Assembly (NCBI RefSeq): GCF_038069655.2
Contig: NZ_CP150951.2
Span: 310,001 to 374,000, forward strand
Source of the DNA: Yoonia sp. BS5-3
GTDB lineage: Bacteria > Pseudomonadota > Alphaproteobacteria > Rhodobacterales > Rhodobacteraceae
Reading direction: 5' to 3'
Length of the DNA stretch: 64,000 nt
Each line of letters starts with the position of its first letter. Positions within the stretch are counted from its first letter, which is position 1. Both the position numbers and the translations under genes were made by a program. The notes under the pieces were generated by a model. The model saw nothing but the letters and a program-made list of their open reading frames with translations, searched no databases and was not told where the DNA came from. Below, in pieces: positions 16,735-26,348 of the stretch.

Positions 16735-17661
16735 TCAGAACCGTATCTCAAAAACGGCGCCTGGCCCCTCTGCCAAAGTAATTGCCGCGCCATGCGCCTC
16801 AAGCATCTGGCGCACAATGGGCAAACCCATCCCTGTCCCGCCTGCATCGCGGTTGGTTGTGAAAAAGGGTTCAAAAATGCGTTCTCGATTGCCGCTTGAG
16901 ACGCCGGGGCCGTCATCGGACACGAGCAGCACATCACCCCGCACCTCAAGCGTGACTTCGCGGGCACCGTGGGTCATCGCATTATCGATCAAATGCCCAA
17001 GCACGATCTGCATGACCTGATCGCTGAGCGGAACAATACCATCGGATATGATCCGCACAGCGTCCCGGCCTGCGGCGACATCTGACAAAAGACAGCGGCC
17101 ATCGGCCATCGGCTCATGCGCGCGGGCCAAGGCGCGTTGGCTTTCCAGAAGATCGGCCATGCGCGCAGCCGCCATGGCCACATTATCCACCAATTTAGCG
17201 CGATCGGCGGCGGGCAAACTGTCATCTGCAAGCAGCTCGGCCGCGCCGCGAATAGCGCTAAGCGGCGATTTAAACTCATGCGTCACATGGTCGGCATATG
17301 ACCGCAAGACGGCTTCGCGGCCACGCAGGCGGGTCGCCATCGCGATCACTGATTGGGTCAGTTGGGACAATTCAGGCGTTCCGACATGCACGGGGGCGTC
17401 AGTCTTACCCTCGCTTTGGGCATAGCCTGTCAGGGCGCGCACCGGGCGCAGTACAAGGCGCCAAAGCAAGAAACCCAATATGGCGGTGGCGACAAAGGCC
17501 ATCCAGCCGATCATCCATGATGTCTCGGCCCAGCCCAGAACACCGCCAGCGACACGGAAATAGGCGATACCGATCAGCGGCAAACAGAAAACAGCCGCCA
17601 AAGTGCCCCCCAGCACAAAGGCCAGCGGTGGGCGCCATTTATGAATCACGCGTCGCGGCAC
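16735..17661 (-). CDS. Sensor histidine kinase
   Basis: This 308-residue kinase has two membrane segments (about 13-35 and 48-70), a HAMP-like linker, and an H-box HVTHEFKSPLSAIRGAAELL (His at about 128). N, G1 and G2 boxes follow (HLIDNAMTHGA, VSDDGPGVSSG, GGTGMGLPIV). The periplasmic part is very short, so the signal is probably sensed within the membrane or through a partner. The GTG start overlaps the response-regulator gene by 16 bp, a typical coupled pair. It is nearest to the CreC/TctE-like kinases in layout; the stimulus is unknown. Confidence 0.9.
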   Translation of the reverse strand: MPRRVIHKWRPPLAFVLGGTLAAVFCLPLIGIAYFRVAGGVLGWAETSWMIGWMAFVATAILGFLLWRLVLRPVRALTGYAQSEGKTDAPVHVGTPELSQLTQSVIAMATRLRGREAVLRSYADHVTHEFKSPLSAIRGAAELLADDSLPAADRAKLVDNVAMAAARMADLLESQRALARAHEPMADGRCLLSDVAAGRDAVRIISDGIVPLSDQVMQIVLGHLIDNAMTHGAREVTLEVRGDVLLVSDDGPGVSSGNRERIFEPFFTTNRDAGGTGMGLPIVRQMLEAHGAAITLAEGPGAVFEIRF

Positions 17662-18326
17662 GCACCCATCCGTATGCCCACGCCATGCACGGTCTCAATC
17701 GCATCACCGCAGCCCGCCTTGGTCAGTTTGGCGCGCAGATTGCGCAAATGGCTATCCATCGTGCGATCACTGACATGCACATTGGTTCCATAAATCGCGT
17801 CCACCAATTGCGGGCGCGACATCACGTGATCGGGGCGGGCCATCAACCGTTCCAGCAGGTCCATTTCACGGGCTGTCAGCGTGACCGGCAGATCCCTGAC
17901 ATGGCATAAATGCCGGTCAGGATCGACGCTGAGCACCCCACGCCGCAGCACCGCCTGCGCCGCAACCACACCGTTTGTACGTTTCACAATAGCTTTGATG
18001 CGCGCGATCAATTCGCGCGGGGAAAACGGTTTTGAGATATAATCATCAGCGCCCAGCTCAAGCCCGACAATCCGGTCGATCTCATCCCCTTGCGCGGTCA
18101 GAAACAGCACCGGCACGTCAGAGGTTTTGCGCAGCTCGCGGCAGACGGAAAGCCCGTCCATCTCGGGCATCCCGATGTCTAAGACGACCAAATCCGGCGA
18201 CAGGCTTTGCGCCATTTCCAGCGCGCTGCGGCCATCTGCAGCCTCTGCCACCGCAAAGCCCGCTTGGCGCAGCGCAATCCGCACAACGTCGCGTATCTGC
18301 CCGTCATCATCCGCCACAAGGATCAT
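17646..18326 (-). CDS. OmpR-family response regulator
   Basis: The 226-residue protein has a receiver domain at 1-115: acidic pocket ADDD, phospho-acceptor Asp in VVLDIGMPEMDG (about 51), Lys in DDYISKPFSPRELIARI. A winged-helix DNA-binding domain follows at about 130-222 (LTAREMDLLERLMARPDHVM, VSDRTMDSHLRNLRAKL). It partners the kinase encoded directly downstream. Its ATG overlaps the stop of a 47-codon reading frame by 4 bp. Targets could include rpe or the gene at 15695, but no operator was recognised. Confidence 0.93.
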   Translation of the reverse strand: MILVADDDGQIRDVVRIALRQAGFAVAEAADGRSALEMAQSLSPDLVVLDIGMPEMDGLSVCRELRKTSDVPVLFLTAQGDEIDRIVGLELGADDYISKPFSPRELIARIKAIVKRTNGVVAAQAVLRRGVLSVDPDRHLCHVRDLPVTLTAREMDLLERLMARPDHVMSRPQLVDAIYGTNVHVSDRTMDSHLRNLRAKLTKAGCGDAIETVHGVGIRMGACRDA

Positions 18327-18466
18327 TGATCGCTTCCCTTTTGCGGCAGATTAGGACGCGGGCCACCGGCTTGATAGCCCCAATCGCGCTTGGCCCCTGC
18401 TGGAATTGGATCGTCGAGCCACCAAGCATCTTGCGCCAATCGCTCCGGTACGCCGCGTATCACCAT
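18323..18466 (-). CDS. Small protein upstream of the response regulator
   Basis: A 47-codon frame starts at ATG 18466 with AAGGGA eight bases upstream and ends in a 4-bp ATGA overlap with the response-regulator start. The good ribosome site and coupling suggest it is translated, perhaps as a leader that sets regulator expression. The predicted protein is charged, with Trp-Trp-Leu-Asp-Asp and a Pro-rich tail, and has no membrane segment or signal. No family was recognised. Confidence 0.45.
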   Translation of the reverse strand: MVIRGVPERLAQDAWWLDDPIPAGAKRDWGYQAGGPRPNLPQKGSDQ

Positions 18467-18569
18467 GATTGTTCCCTTCATCCTATGCGTTGGATGCCGG
18501 GATAAAGCGATGCTGTGCATCAAGGCCTGCAAAGATGTGCAGATTTTGCGCAGATCGGTATATGTGCGG

Positions 18570-19253
18570 CTATCCTGCCGCGGCGGCGCGGATCGCCCGG
18601 ATGTTTGCCCCATAAGGCGCAGGATTATCGACCGATCCGCCCCGAAAAACGGCCGAGCCCGCAACCAGCACATCCGCACCGGCACCCGCCACCAAAGGCG
18701 CAGTGGTCGGATCAACCCCGCCGTCTATTTCAATATGGATCGGGCGATCACCGATCATCTGGCGCAGCGCGGCCACCTTCGCCACCTGAGAATGAATGAA
18801 TTTCTGCCCCCCGAAACCGGGGTTCACCGTCATAACGCAAACCAAATCAACCATGTCCAGCAGATGCGCAATGGCATTGGCAGGGGTTGCGGGGTTCAGC
18901 GCCACACCCGCCTTGGCACCTGCGCCGCGAATGGCTTGCAACGTGCGGTGAATATGCGGGCCCGCCTCAACATGCGCCGTGATGATATCAGCGCCGGCCT
19001 TGGCGAAATCCTCAATAAAGGGATCAACGGGGGCGATCATCAGGTGAACATCCATGACCCCCTTAATATGGGGCCGGATGGCCGCGCAGGTGGCCGGACC
19101 AAAGGTGATATTCGGAACAAAATGCCCATCCATCACATCCACATGCACCCAATCGGCGCCCTCAGCCTCAACCGCGGCGCATTCCGCACCGAAATTGGCA
19201 AAGTCAGCCGCCAGAATAGACGGGGCGATTTTGATGGAACGATCAAAAGACAT
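18570..19253 (-). CDS. rpe: Ribulose-phosphate 3-epimerase
   Basis: The 227-residue TIM barrel has the family signatures [34 protein letters not shown] (with metal-ligand His and Asp), [14 protein letters not shown] and [20 protein letters not shown]. It interconverts ribulose 5-phosphate and xylulose 5-phosphate in the pentose phosphate pathway. The start was placed at [11 protein letters not shown]; the longer open frame upstream has no family similarity. It stands alone, divergent from the AraC regulator. Confidence 0.95.
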   Translation of the reverse strand: MSFDRSIKIAPSILAADFANFGAECAAVEAEGADWVHVDVMDGHFVPNITFGPATCAAIRPHIKGVMDVHLMIAPVDPFIEDFAKAGADIITAHVEAGPHIHRTLQAIRGAGAKAGVALNPATPANAIAHLLDMVDLVCVMTVNPGFGGQKFIHSQVAKVAALRQMIGDRPIHIEIDGGVDPTTAPLVAGAGADVLVAGSAVFRGGSVDNPAPYGANIRAIRAAAAG

Positions 19254-19370
19254 CGGCGCAGGCCTTTCATATAGAAGAACGCCTTGCGGATAACGCGCAT
19301 CGGCGGGCTTGTCACCATGGGCCGTCAGTTTCCACAAGCCGGATGCAAAAACATGTGCTAGTTTGAGATC

Positions 19371-20204
19371 ATGCGCATGACACTGCATCACAAAGACATC
19401 CTGCAGACGGGCCAGCAAATCCGGCTGACCCGGGCCACGCTGACATCGGCGCGGCCGAAGATACTGCACGATCACGACTTTTTTGAACTCTTCTGGGTGC
19501 AAAACGGGCAAGTGCGGCATCATTTGCCCAAAGGCGCCCAGACGCTGACCGAAGGCGACATGGTCTTTCTGCAACCGGGGCATCATCATGGTCTGCAAGG
19601 GCGCGGCGATCACGCGCTGGTGGTTTCGCTCTGCATTCATCCGCAAACAATCAAATCGTTGGCCAAACGCCATACCAGCCTGAACGGCCATCTTTTCTGG
19701 TCCAAAGCCGGGCCGGTGCGGATGCACCGGGACATCCGGCAGTTGGCCGCGCTGAACCATGCCGCCGTCATGCTGGAACGCAGCGCGAATGACACGTTAG
19801 CGGCCGAGGCATTCCTGCTGCCCCTTTGTGCCGATCTGACCGCCGAGGCACATCCCGATACAATCCCGCAATGGTTGGCGGATGCCTGCAATGCAGCCCG
19901 CGATCCAGCGGTCTTTCGCGAAGGGGCTGCCGGGCTTGTCAAACGCAGCGGCAAGGCACACCCGCATGTCAGCCGAATGATGCGCAAACATTTTGGTGAA
20001 ACACCGTCCGACTACATCAACCGGATCCGTATGGAACATGCATCGCGCGCCCTGACCACCGACAGTGACCCGGTCAGCCAGATTGCAGCCGATTGCGGGA
20101 TTCCCAATATGTCGCATTTTCACAAATTGTTCCGGGCGGCGCATGGGCTGACACCGCTGCAATACCGGCAAAAATACCAACGCCAGATTGTCCAACCGCA
20201 ATAG
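19371..20204 (+). CDS. AraC-family regulator with cupin sensor domain
   Basis: The 277-residue protein has an N-terminal cupin ([31 protein letters not shown]) and a C-terminal AraC double helix-turn-helix from about 175 ([20 protein letters not shown], then [20 protein letters not shown]). This layout resembles the ChbR type, which senses a sugar. Placed 72 bp upstream of deoC in the same direction, it may control deoxyribose catabolism. The ligand is unknown. Confidence 0.88.
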   Translation: MRMTLHHKDILQTGQQIRLTRATLTSARPKILHDHDFFELFWVQNGQVRHHLPKGAQTLTEGDMVFLQPGHHHGLQGRGDHALVVSLCIHPQTIKSLAKRHTSLNGHLFWSKAGPVRMHRDIRQLAALNHAAVMLERSANDTLAAEAFLLPLCADLTAEAHPDTIPQWLADACNAARDPAVFREGAAGLVKRSGKAHPHVSRMMRKHFGETPSDYINRIRMEHASRALTTDSDPVSQIAADCGIPNMSHFHKLFRAAHGLTPLQYRQKYQRQIVQPQ

Positions 20205-20276
20205 CATTTGACCAACTGGTCAAAACTTGCCAAACCATAGGCAAAGTGCGACCCTACCCGCACGCAGGAGGCTGAC

Positions 20277-21275
20277 TTGCAAACCACGACAACGTCCCCA
20301 ATCACAACGGCAACGCAATTGCCGCAGGTGCATTTGCCGCGCAATACAGGCACAGCGCTGGATCTTGATTGGGTGATGGCAGTGCAGGCGAATACATCCG
20401 CAATTGAACGGCGGGCCAAAACCCTGCCCGGGCGGCGCAGCGTGAAAAAGGATTATCAGGCGGCGTGGCTGTGCAAAGCGATCAGCCTGATCGATCTGAC
20501 AACGCTATCGGGCGATGACAGCGAAGGCCGTGTGCGGCGGCTCTGCGCCAAAGCGCGCCAACCTGTGCGGGCCGATATTCTGGACGCTCTTGGCATGACC
20601 GGGCTGACCACCGGCGCGGTTTGCGTCTATCACGACATGGTGGAAACCGCCGTTGCCGCGCTTGACGGAACGGGCATACCCGTCGCCGCCGTCTCGACAG
20701 GCTTTCCCGCAGGCCTATCCCCTTTTCATCTGCGCATCGCCGAGATCGGCGAAAGCGTCAAAGCCGGCGCCGAAGAGATCGACATCGTCATCAGCCGCCG
20801 CCACGTGCTGACGGGCAATTGGCAGGCGCTTTATGATGAGATGAAGGAAATGCGCGCCGCCTGCGGTGATGCGCATGTCAAAGCGATCCTGGCCACGGGT
20901 GAGCTGGGCACGCTGCGCAACGTCGCGCGCGCCTCGCTGGTCTGCATGATGGCCGGGGCTGATTTCATCAAAACCTCCACTGGCAAGGAACCCATCAACG
21001 CCACCCTGCCCGTCACCCTGACAATGATCCGGGCGATCCGGGATTATGAGGCGCGGACAGGGATCAAGGTCGGCTACAAACCCGCAGGCGGCATCAGCAA
21101 AGCCAAAGACGCGCTGGTCTATCTTGCGATGATCAAAGACGAACTCGGTGACCGCTGGCTGCAACCCGACCTCTTCCGCTTCGGGGCCTCCAGCCTCTTG
21201 GGCGACATCGAACGCCAACTCGAACACCATATCAGCGGCGCCTATTCGGCTAGCTGGCGGCATGCGATTGGATAA
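20277..21275 (+). CDS. deoC: Deoxyribose-phosphate aldolase
   Basis: The 332-residue class I aldolase shows DERA active-site blocks: GADFIKTSTGKEP (Schiff-base Lys) and VGYKPAGGISKAKDA (second Lys), plus IDLTTLSGDDSEGRV. It cleaves deoxyribose 5-phosphate to glyceraldehyde 3-phosphate and acetaldehyde. The first 60 residues extend beyond the E. coli enzyme, as in the long, eukaryote-like DERA branch. The start is TTG at 20277 with AGGAGG six bases ahead. The aldehyde dehydrogenase downstream can oxidise the acetaldehyde formed. Confidence 0.93.
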   Translation: MQTTTTSPITTATQLPQVHLPRNTGTALDLDWVMAVQANTSAIERRAKTLPGRRSVKKDYQAAWLCKAISLIDLTTLSGDDSEGRVRRLCAKARQPVRADILDALGMTGLTTGAVCVYHDMVETAVAALDGTGIPVAAVSTGFPAGLSPFHLRIAEIGESVKAGAEEIDIVISRRHVLTGNWQALYDEMKEMRAACGDAHVKAILATGELGTLRNVARASLVCMMAGADFIKTSTGKEPINATLPVTLTMIRAIRDYEARTGIKVGYKPAGGISKAKDALVYLAMIKDELGDRWLQPDLFRFGASSLLGDIERQLEHHISGAYSASWRHAIG

Positions 21276-21279
21276 CGCT

Positions 21280-21594
21280 ATGAATTCGGACTGGTCGATA
21301 CTATATGATATGAGATTAAGCTTCGGCTTTTTTCTTATTGTATCACTGACATCATTGGTCATGATAGCCCGAGCACTCAAGCGCTCGCGAGAAGTGGATA
21401 AAGGTTTCAGCGCTGATGAAATCGAATATTATAATACAAACTTCGGGGGCCCAAAAAAACGGAAGGACGCGCCTTTAAACTTCCAGCCTATCACTGAGGC
21501 GCTAGAACATTTTCTGAAGGTCATTCGCTGGAGTACAGCAATAATGTTTTTGGCGGCTCTAACAGTTCCAACCCAGGCGTTTTTCGTATTATGA
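21280..21594 (+). CDS. Small membrane protein between deoC and the aldehyde dehydrogenase
   Basis: A 104-residue protein starts 4 bp after the deoC stop and overlaps the aldehyde dehydrogenase start by 4 bp. Two hydrophobic segments are seen (LSFGFFLIVSLTSLVMIA at about 13-30; WSTAIMFLAALTVPTQAFFV at about 84-103) around a charged loop with GGPKKRK. The codon use is visibly more AT-rich than that of its two neighbours, suggesting a later insertion into the operon. There is no recognised family. Confidence 0.6.
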   Translation: MNSDWSILYDMRLSFGFFLIVSLTSLVMIARALKRSREVDKGFSADEIEYYNTNFGGPKKRKDAPLNFQPITEALEHFLKVIRWSTAIMFLAALTVPTQAFFVL

Positions 21595-23906
21595 CCATCA
21601 AAGAAATCTTCGACACCATGGATTACGGCCCCGCCCCCGAAAGCGCCGCAGAGGCGCTGCAATGGATCGCCGATCGCGACGGCAATGCCGGGCATTACAT
21701 CGGCGGCAAATGGGGACCCATCCGCGATGATTTCCCCACGAACAACCCGGCCACGGGCGACAAGCTGGCAGGCGTCACCAAGGGCACGGCCGAGGAAATC
21801 GAAACCGCCGTCGCTGCCGCCCGCAAAGCCCAACCCGCATGGGCCAAGTCAGGCCACAAACGCGCCCGCGTCCTCTATGCCATCGCCCGGTTGATGCAAA
21901 AACATGCCCGCCTGCTGGCTGTCATGGAAAGCCTCGACAATGGCAAACCGATCCGCGAGAGCCGCGACATTGATGTGCCTCTTGCGATCCGGCACTTCTA
22001 CCATCACGCAGGCTTTGCCCAACTGATGGACAGCGAACTGCCCGAACGCGAGCCGCTTGGCGTTTGCGGGCAGATCATTCCGTGGAACTTCCCGCTTTTG
22101 ATGCTGGCCTGGAAAATTGCGCCCGCACTCGCGATGGGCAACACAGTCGTCCTGAAACCCGCCGAATACACGCCCATGACCGCGATGATATTCGCTGAAA
22201 TCTGCGCGCAGGCAGGCGTCCCCCCCGGCGTCGTCAACATCGTCACGGGCGATGGGGATACAGGCGCGGCTCTCGTCAACGCGGACGTGGACAAAATCGC
22301 CTTCACCGGCTCCACCGAAGTCGGGCGCAAAATCCGCGAAGCCACCGCAGGCTCCGGCAAAGCGCTCTCGCTCGAACTGGGCGGCAAAAGCCCCTACATC
22401 GTGTTTGAGGATGCGGATATCGACAGCGCCGTCGAAGGCCTCGTCGACGCCATCTGGTTCAATCAGGGGCAGGTCTGCTGCGCAGGCTCGCGGCTTTTGG
22501 TGCAGGAAGGCATCGCCGAGGCATTCTACGCCAAACTGAAATCCCGCATGGACGGGCTGCGCATCGGCGACCCGCTCGATAAATGTATCGACATCGGCGC
22601 CATCGTAGACCCGGCGCAGCTGGACCAGATCAGTAAAATGGTCAGCGCCAACACCGAAGGCGAGACCTACCAAACCAAAGCGCCCGAGGGCTGCTTCTAC
22701 CCGCCCACGCTGATCACCGGCCTGTCGCCCGCATCGACGCTGATGCAAGAGGAAATCTTCGGGCCCGTGCTGGCCGCAACCACCTTCCGCACGCCTGCAG
22801 AAGCGGTGCAAATCGCCAATAACACGCGCTACGGGCTGGCGGCTTCCGTCTGGTCCGAAAACATCAACCTCGCCCTTGATATTGCACCTAAACTGGCCGC
22901 CGGGATTGTCTGGATCAATGGCACCAACATGATGGACGCGGCCGCTGGCTTCGGCGGGGTGCGCGAAAGCGGGTTTGGACGCGAAGGCGGCTGGGAAGGG
23001 CTGGCTGGCTATACACGCGCGAAAGGAACGACCAAAGCGCTGAAACCCATCGCGCCCTACACGACCAAAGATGGCACACCCGCCGACCCGCTCGACCGGA
23101 CAGCGAAACTCTATATCGGCGGCAAACAAGCGCGGCCCGATGGGGGCTATTCCAAACCGGTCTACAGCCCCAAAGGCAAGCTGCTTGGAGATGTCTCTGT
23201 GGCGAACCGCAAAGACCTGCGCAACGCGGTTGAGGCGATGAACGGGGCCAAATCCTGGGCCAAAACCACTGGCCACCTGCGCGCACAGATCCTCTATTAT
23301 ATTGCCGAGAACCTATCGGCCCGCAGCGAGGAACTGGCCAAACGGATCAAGGACATGACTGGCAAATCCGGCCAGGATGAGGTGGATTACTGCATCGGGA
23401 CCCTGTTCACCTTCGCCGCCTGGGCCGACAAATATGACGGGCAGGCCCATGGGGTGCCAATCCGGGGCGTGGCGCTTGCCATGAAGGAACCGGTCGGCAA
23501 CATGACCGTCTTCTGCGACGACGGCTGGCCGCTTTTGGGGATGATCTCACCGATGGCGGCGGCGATGGCCATGGGAAACCGGATCACCTTGGTGGCATCC
23601 GAGCCATTCCCGCTCATGATTGCCGAAATGTATCAGCTCCTGGAAACGTCTGACGTGCCCGGCGGAGTGGTGAACATCCTGACAGGTGATCACAGCGAAC
23701 TGGCGCCACATGCCGCCGCACATATGGATATCGACGCGGTCTGGTCATTCTCGGGCGCCGATATCTCAGCCGTTATCGAAAAGGGCAGCGCGGGCAACCT
23801 GAAGCGAACCTGGGTGAACTACGGCAAACAGATCGAACCGTCAGCGACAGATATGCTTGCCGCGGCCACCGAGGTCAAAAACATCTGGATCCCCTACGGC
23901 GAATAA
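21591..23906 (+). CDS. Double-domain aldehyde dehydrogenase (ALDH16 type)
   Basis: The 771-residue protein has a complete ALDH domain at about 35-485 and a second ALDH-like domain at about 500-771. The first holds the catalytic pair: Glu262 in LELGGKSP and Cys296 in NQGQVCCAGSR, with GFGGVRESGFGREG near its end. The second domain lacks the catalytic Cys and Glu motifs (VFCDDGWPLLGMIS replaces the usual block), as in bacterial ALDH16 proteins, where it has a structural role. Next to deoC it probably oxidises acetaldehyde with NAD+. Unlike animal ALDH16A1, the active-site Cys is kept. Confidence 0.9.
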   Translation: MTIKEIFDTMDYGPAPESAAEALQWIADRDGNAGHYIGGKWGPIRDDFPTNNPATGDKLAGVTKGTAEEIETAVAAARKAQPAWAKSGHKRARVLYAIARLMQKHARLLAVMESLDNGKPIRESRDIDVPLAIRHFYHHAGFAQLMDSELPEREPLGVCGQIIPWNFPLLMLAWKIAPALAMGNTVVLKPAEYTPMTAMIFAEICAQAGVPPGVVNIVTGDGDTGAALVNADVDKIAFTGSTEVGRKIREATAGSGKALSLELGGKSPYIVFEDADIDSAVEGLVDAIWFNQGQVCCAGSRLLVQEGIAEAFYAKLKSRMDGLRIGDPLDKCIDIGAIVDPAQLDQISKMVSANTEGETYQTKAPEGCFYPPTLITGLSPASTLMQEEIFGPVLAATTFRTPAEAVQIANNTRYGLAASVWSENINLALDIAPKLAAGIVWINGTNMMDAAAGFGGVRESGFGREGGWEGLAGYTRAKGTTKALKPIAPYTTKDGTPADPLDRTAKLYIGGKQARPDGGYSKPVYSPKGKLLGDVSVANRKDLRNAVEAMNGAKSWAKTTGHLRAQILYYIAENLSARSEELAKRIKDMTGKSGQDEVDYCIGTLFTFAAWADKYDGQAHGVPIRGVALAMKEPVGNMTVFCDDGWPLLGMISPMAAAMAMGNRITLVASEPFPLMIAEMYQLLETSDVPGGVVNILTGDHSELAPHAAAHMDIDAVWSFSGADISAVIEKGSAGNLKRTWVNYGKQIEPSATDMLAAATEVKNIWIPYGE

Positions 23907-23940
23907 CCGCTCCCCCAATTTCTCATTCAACAAATACTCT

Positions 23941-23970
23941 GGGGAGGCCGCAAGGCCGGGGCGAAGCCCC
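23941..23970 (+). terminator. Hairpins after the aldehyde dehydrogenase gene
   Basis: Two adjacent GC-rich stem-loops (GGCC-GCAA-GGCC at 23946-23957 and GGGGC-GAA-GCCCC at 23958-23970) lie between two convergent genes. No T-run follows, so they are probably 3'-end structures rather than a strong intrinsic terminator. They follow an AAATACTC motif that is also seen at 28993. Confidence 0.45.
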
Positions 23971-23999
23971 TAAGCCCAAGAATCGTGTCGGCGAAGCCG

Positions 24000-24710
24000 T
24001 CATTCTGGCGGCTGGCGCTTATTCTCTTTTGAGCGCCATGTATCCAGCCAACGGTTCAAACGGCCTCGGCGTTCGGCGACACCGGCCTGCACCTCATCGA
24101 CGCGGTCACCGGCGCTGTCCAAAAGCGGATCAATGCTACGTTCGCGGAACTGGCGCCACATTGAACGGATGAACACCATCGCGGCGGCCAGAGAAATAAA
24201 GAAGAAGATGTTAAACCATGGAATGATCCGCGCATCAGGCCCGTCCACCGGATCAATGGCAATTGCATTTGGGAAGATCGACAGAAACGGAATGCGCCAG
24301 CCATAATGGGTGATCACAGCCCAGTTTCCACCCTCATCATCGGCGTCTTTGCGGGCCTGCGCAGTGGCCTGTCCATGCAGGTTTGAGCTGTCAAACTTGA
24401 AATAGGGGGGCCAGATCCATCCGGTATCCTCGTTGCGGTAGACCATGGTTTCGGTGCTGTCACGCGGGACAAACCCCAGCAAAAAGGTACGGCGCTTTTC
24501 GGTAAAGATATAAAACACATCTCGGTTTTCCATTTCCGACGCACCGCCATCGGCCTGCGCATAGAAATAGCGGTTGAAGGATCCAAAATCGGTGCGGCGG
24601 GGCTCGGCCTGATTGACCTGGACGATATCATGCTGAGGCAAAACATAATGCAGCAGCAAACCCGCCAACAAAAAGGACAGGACACGAAAAGTGATTTTTA
24701 TCTGACGCAT
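24000..24710 (-). CDS. DUF1523-like membrane protein
   Basis: The 236-residue protein has one N-terminal membrane anchor (about 8-25), an extracytoplasmic middle, and a second membrane segment near 165-185 (WFNIFFFISLAAAMVFI), then a charged cytoplasmic tail. The block ETMVYRNEDTGWIWPPYFKF is characteristic of the DUF1523 family (by memory). It is the last gene of the nine-gene operon starting at 31547, 9 bp after the preceding gene. The function is unknown. Confidence 0.75.
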   Translation of the reverse strand: MRQIKITFRVLSFLLAGLLLHYVLPQHDIVQVNQAEPRRTDFGSFNRYFYAQADGGASEMENRDVFYIFTEKRRTFLLGFVPRDSTETMVYRNEDTGWIWPPYFKFDSSNLHGQATAQARKDADDEGGNWAVITHYGWRIPFLSIFPNAIAIDPVDGPDARIIPWFNIFFFISLAAAMVFIRSMWRQFRERSIDPLLDSAGDRVDEVQAGVAERRGRLNRWLDTWRSKENKRQPPE

Positions 24711-24719
24711 TTTGGATCC

Positions 24720-24995
24720 TCAATAGGCGTTGATCACATAGACAATAACAGAGATGGCGATAACCGGCACGACATAGACAAGCCCAATCAGCTTTGGACG
24801 GATTGAGCTGTCATAAGCCTTCAGCCCCTCTTGGACAAAAGCATCGCGTGCGCCGTCAGGCGCTCCGTTTGGATGCGCTTCATCAAACTCGTTCTCAAGA
24901 CGTTCGGTCCGGACCGACCGGGAATAAAGCGAGATACAGAAATAAAGGATCGTCAGGATGATAAAACCAAAGACGAATAATCGGACAAAAGCCAT
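24720..24995 (-). CDS. Small two-segment membrane protein
   Basis: The 91-residue protein starts at the ATG that overlaps the stop of the upstream gene by 1 bp (TGATG type). A frame ten codons longer exists but lies within the upstream gene. Two membrane segments (FVFGFIILTILYFCISLYS and LVYVVPVIAISVIVYVI) flank a polar loop of about 45 residues containing DGARDAFVQEGLKAYDSSIR. No family is recognised; it belongs to the nine-gene operon. Confidence 0.7.
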   Translation of the reverse strand: MAFVRLFVFGFIILTILYFCISLYSRSVRTERLENEFDEAHPNGAPDGARDAFVQEGLKAYDSSIRPKLIGLVYVVPVIAISVIVYVINAY

Positions 24996-26347
24996 CAGCG
25001 CCCCCGTGGTCGCACCGCGCCCCAAGGGCCGACGCGGGTGATCAGATCTGGTTGACGGGGCACGGGCATTTCTTCCATCCCCGCCTCATGGCCGAAAAGG
25101 GCCGCCCGGGTGCCCGCCTTATCAACCTGATATTCACGTTCAAGAAAATCGGCCACATAGGTCTTCTTTTCGTCAGGCCAGGTGGCATAGGCGCGATAAA
25201 ACACCTCTTTGTGGCAGATGAACAATTGGCGGATATCCAGCGGCGTCAATTCGGCCAGCAGCATATTCACCAAATCAGCATCGGCATGGTTCTTGGCCCG
25301 CAATGTATAAAAGTAACACGGATGTTCTGATGTGATCTTGGGCCAAGGGCCATGGTTCTCGGCCCAGCGGACCAGCTCGGCCAGCCCCTGCCATTCAGCA
25401 GGCAAAAGCTGCGCATATTGGCGGCCCAAACGGCGCAGGTCATGGCGGCGGGCCCCTGTCAAATCCTCGTCCATCGTGGCCGCAACGGACATAACGATGA
25501 AATCCATCTTTTGTTGCAGGATCGCCGTGGCATCGACGCCACGCGCGTCTACGATGGATTCCACCAAGTCATTCATCTCAAGAAACTTGGCGATGGCCGT
25601 CCGATCGCGGAAATCAAAGACGTGATCAATGGGCAGCGTGCCAATCTCAGCCTTGTCCCTGGCCACGATCGCAGCCGGATGCGCGACCCCGCGAAAAATA
25701 TACATGCCGCCAAAATGATCGGTCCAATAGTTTTCCTGCAGAAAGCTCATCTGCCGCACATTGACCGGATTGCGCATCACATCACCGGTGCGCTTGGCCA
25801 TTCCAATCATCTGGGCGATCAGCACATCATCATGCCAAGCATCCGGCTCTGTCTTGAAGCGGTCAATCAGCGTGCCCAGTTTTGCGGCCGTCGCGATGGT
25901 CTCATTTGTGGTGTCGGCCTCGACCTTGATTTGCCGGATATCAAACAAACGGGCGGGCGTATCGGCCAGATAGACCGAATTAACCAATTCGCCCGCAACA
26001 ACATCAAAGGCCGTCAGAGCAAAAAGCTCGGACCGGTTCTCTTCAATGAATTGACGCAAAATACCGCGCGAGGTCGAAAACTTCGCATTCAAAAGCGGGG
26101 CATGCATCTGGTCGGTGCTCAGCAAGATGAACTGACGGTTGACCCCGTGATGGTTCAGATACAGCGGGTCATCCAACTCATCCCCAATCTCGGGGCTGTA
26201 GCCTGAAATATCAATATGGAACACATCTAATCCGGTTTTCTTGCCCGTAAGATGCGTAAGCGCACGATTATAACGCTCCACCAATACCGAAGAATCCACC
26301 CGCACGAGGTTGCCAAACATCAGACCCTTTTCGATCAAACGATGCAT
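24995..26347 (-). CDS. DUF6638-like cytoplasmic protein
   Basis: The 450-residue protein has no signal peptide or clear membrane segment. Notable blocks are DVFHIDISGYSPEIGDELDD (about 41-60), LNHHGVNRQFILLSTDQMHA (about 64-83), YWTDHFGGMYIFRGVAHPAA and HPCYFYTLRAKNHADADLVN. It matches my memory of the family DUF6638 found in Rhodobacterales beside AAA ATPase genes. It starts 1 bp after the preceding stop codon and overlaps the next gene, so it is firmly within the operon. No enzymatic motif was recognised. Confidence 0.7.
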   Translation of the reverse strand: MHRLIEKGLMFGNLVRVDSSVLVERYNRALTHLTGKKTGLDVFHIDISGYSPEIGDELDDPLYLNHHGVNRQFILLSTDQMHAPLLNAKFSTSRGILRQFIEENRSELFALTAFDVVAGELVNSVYLADTPARLFDIRQIKVEADTTNETIATAAKLGTLIDRFKTEPDAWHDDVLIAQMIGMAKRTGDVMRNPVNVRQMSFLQENYWTDHFGGMYIFRGVAHPAAIVARDKAEIGTLPIDHVFDFRDRTAIAKFLEMNDLVESIVDARGVDATAILQQKMDFIVMSVAATMDEDLTGARRHDLRRLGRQYAQLLPAEWQGLAELVRWAENHGPWPKITSEHPCYFYTLRAKNHADADLVNMLLAELTPLDIRQLFICHKEVFYRAYATWPDEKKTYVADFLEREYQVDKAGTRAALFGHEAGMEEMPVPRQPDLITRVGPWGAVRPRGR

Positions 26348-26348
26348 G

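Noticed and set aside
21849..23276. 475-codon frame antisense to the aldehyde dehydrogenase
   Set aside because: It mirrors the GC-rich third positions of the real gene, has no ribosome site and no family features.
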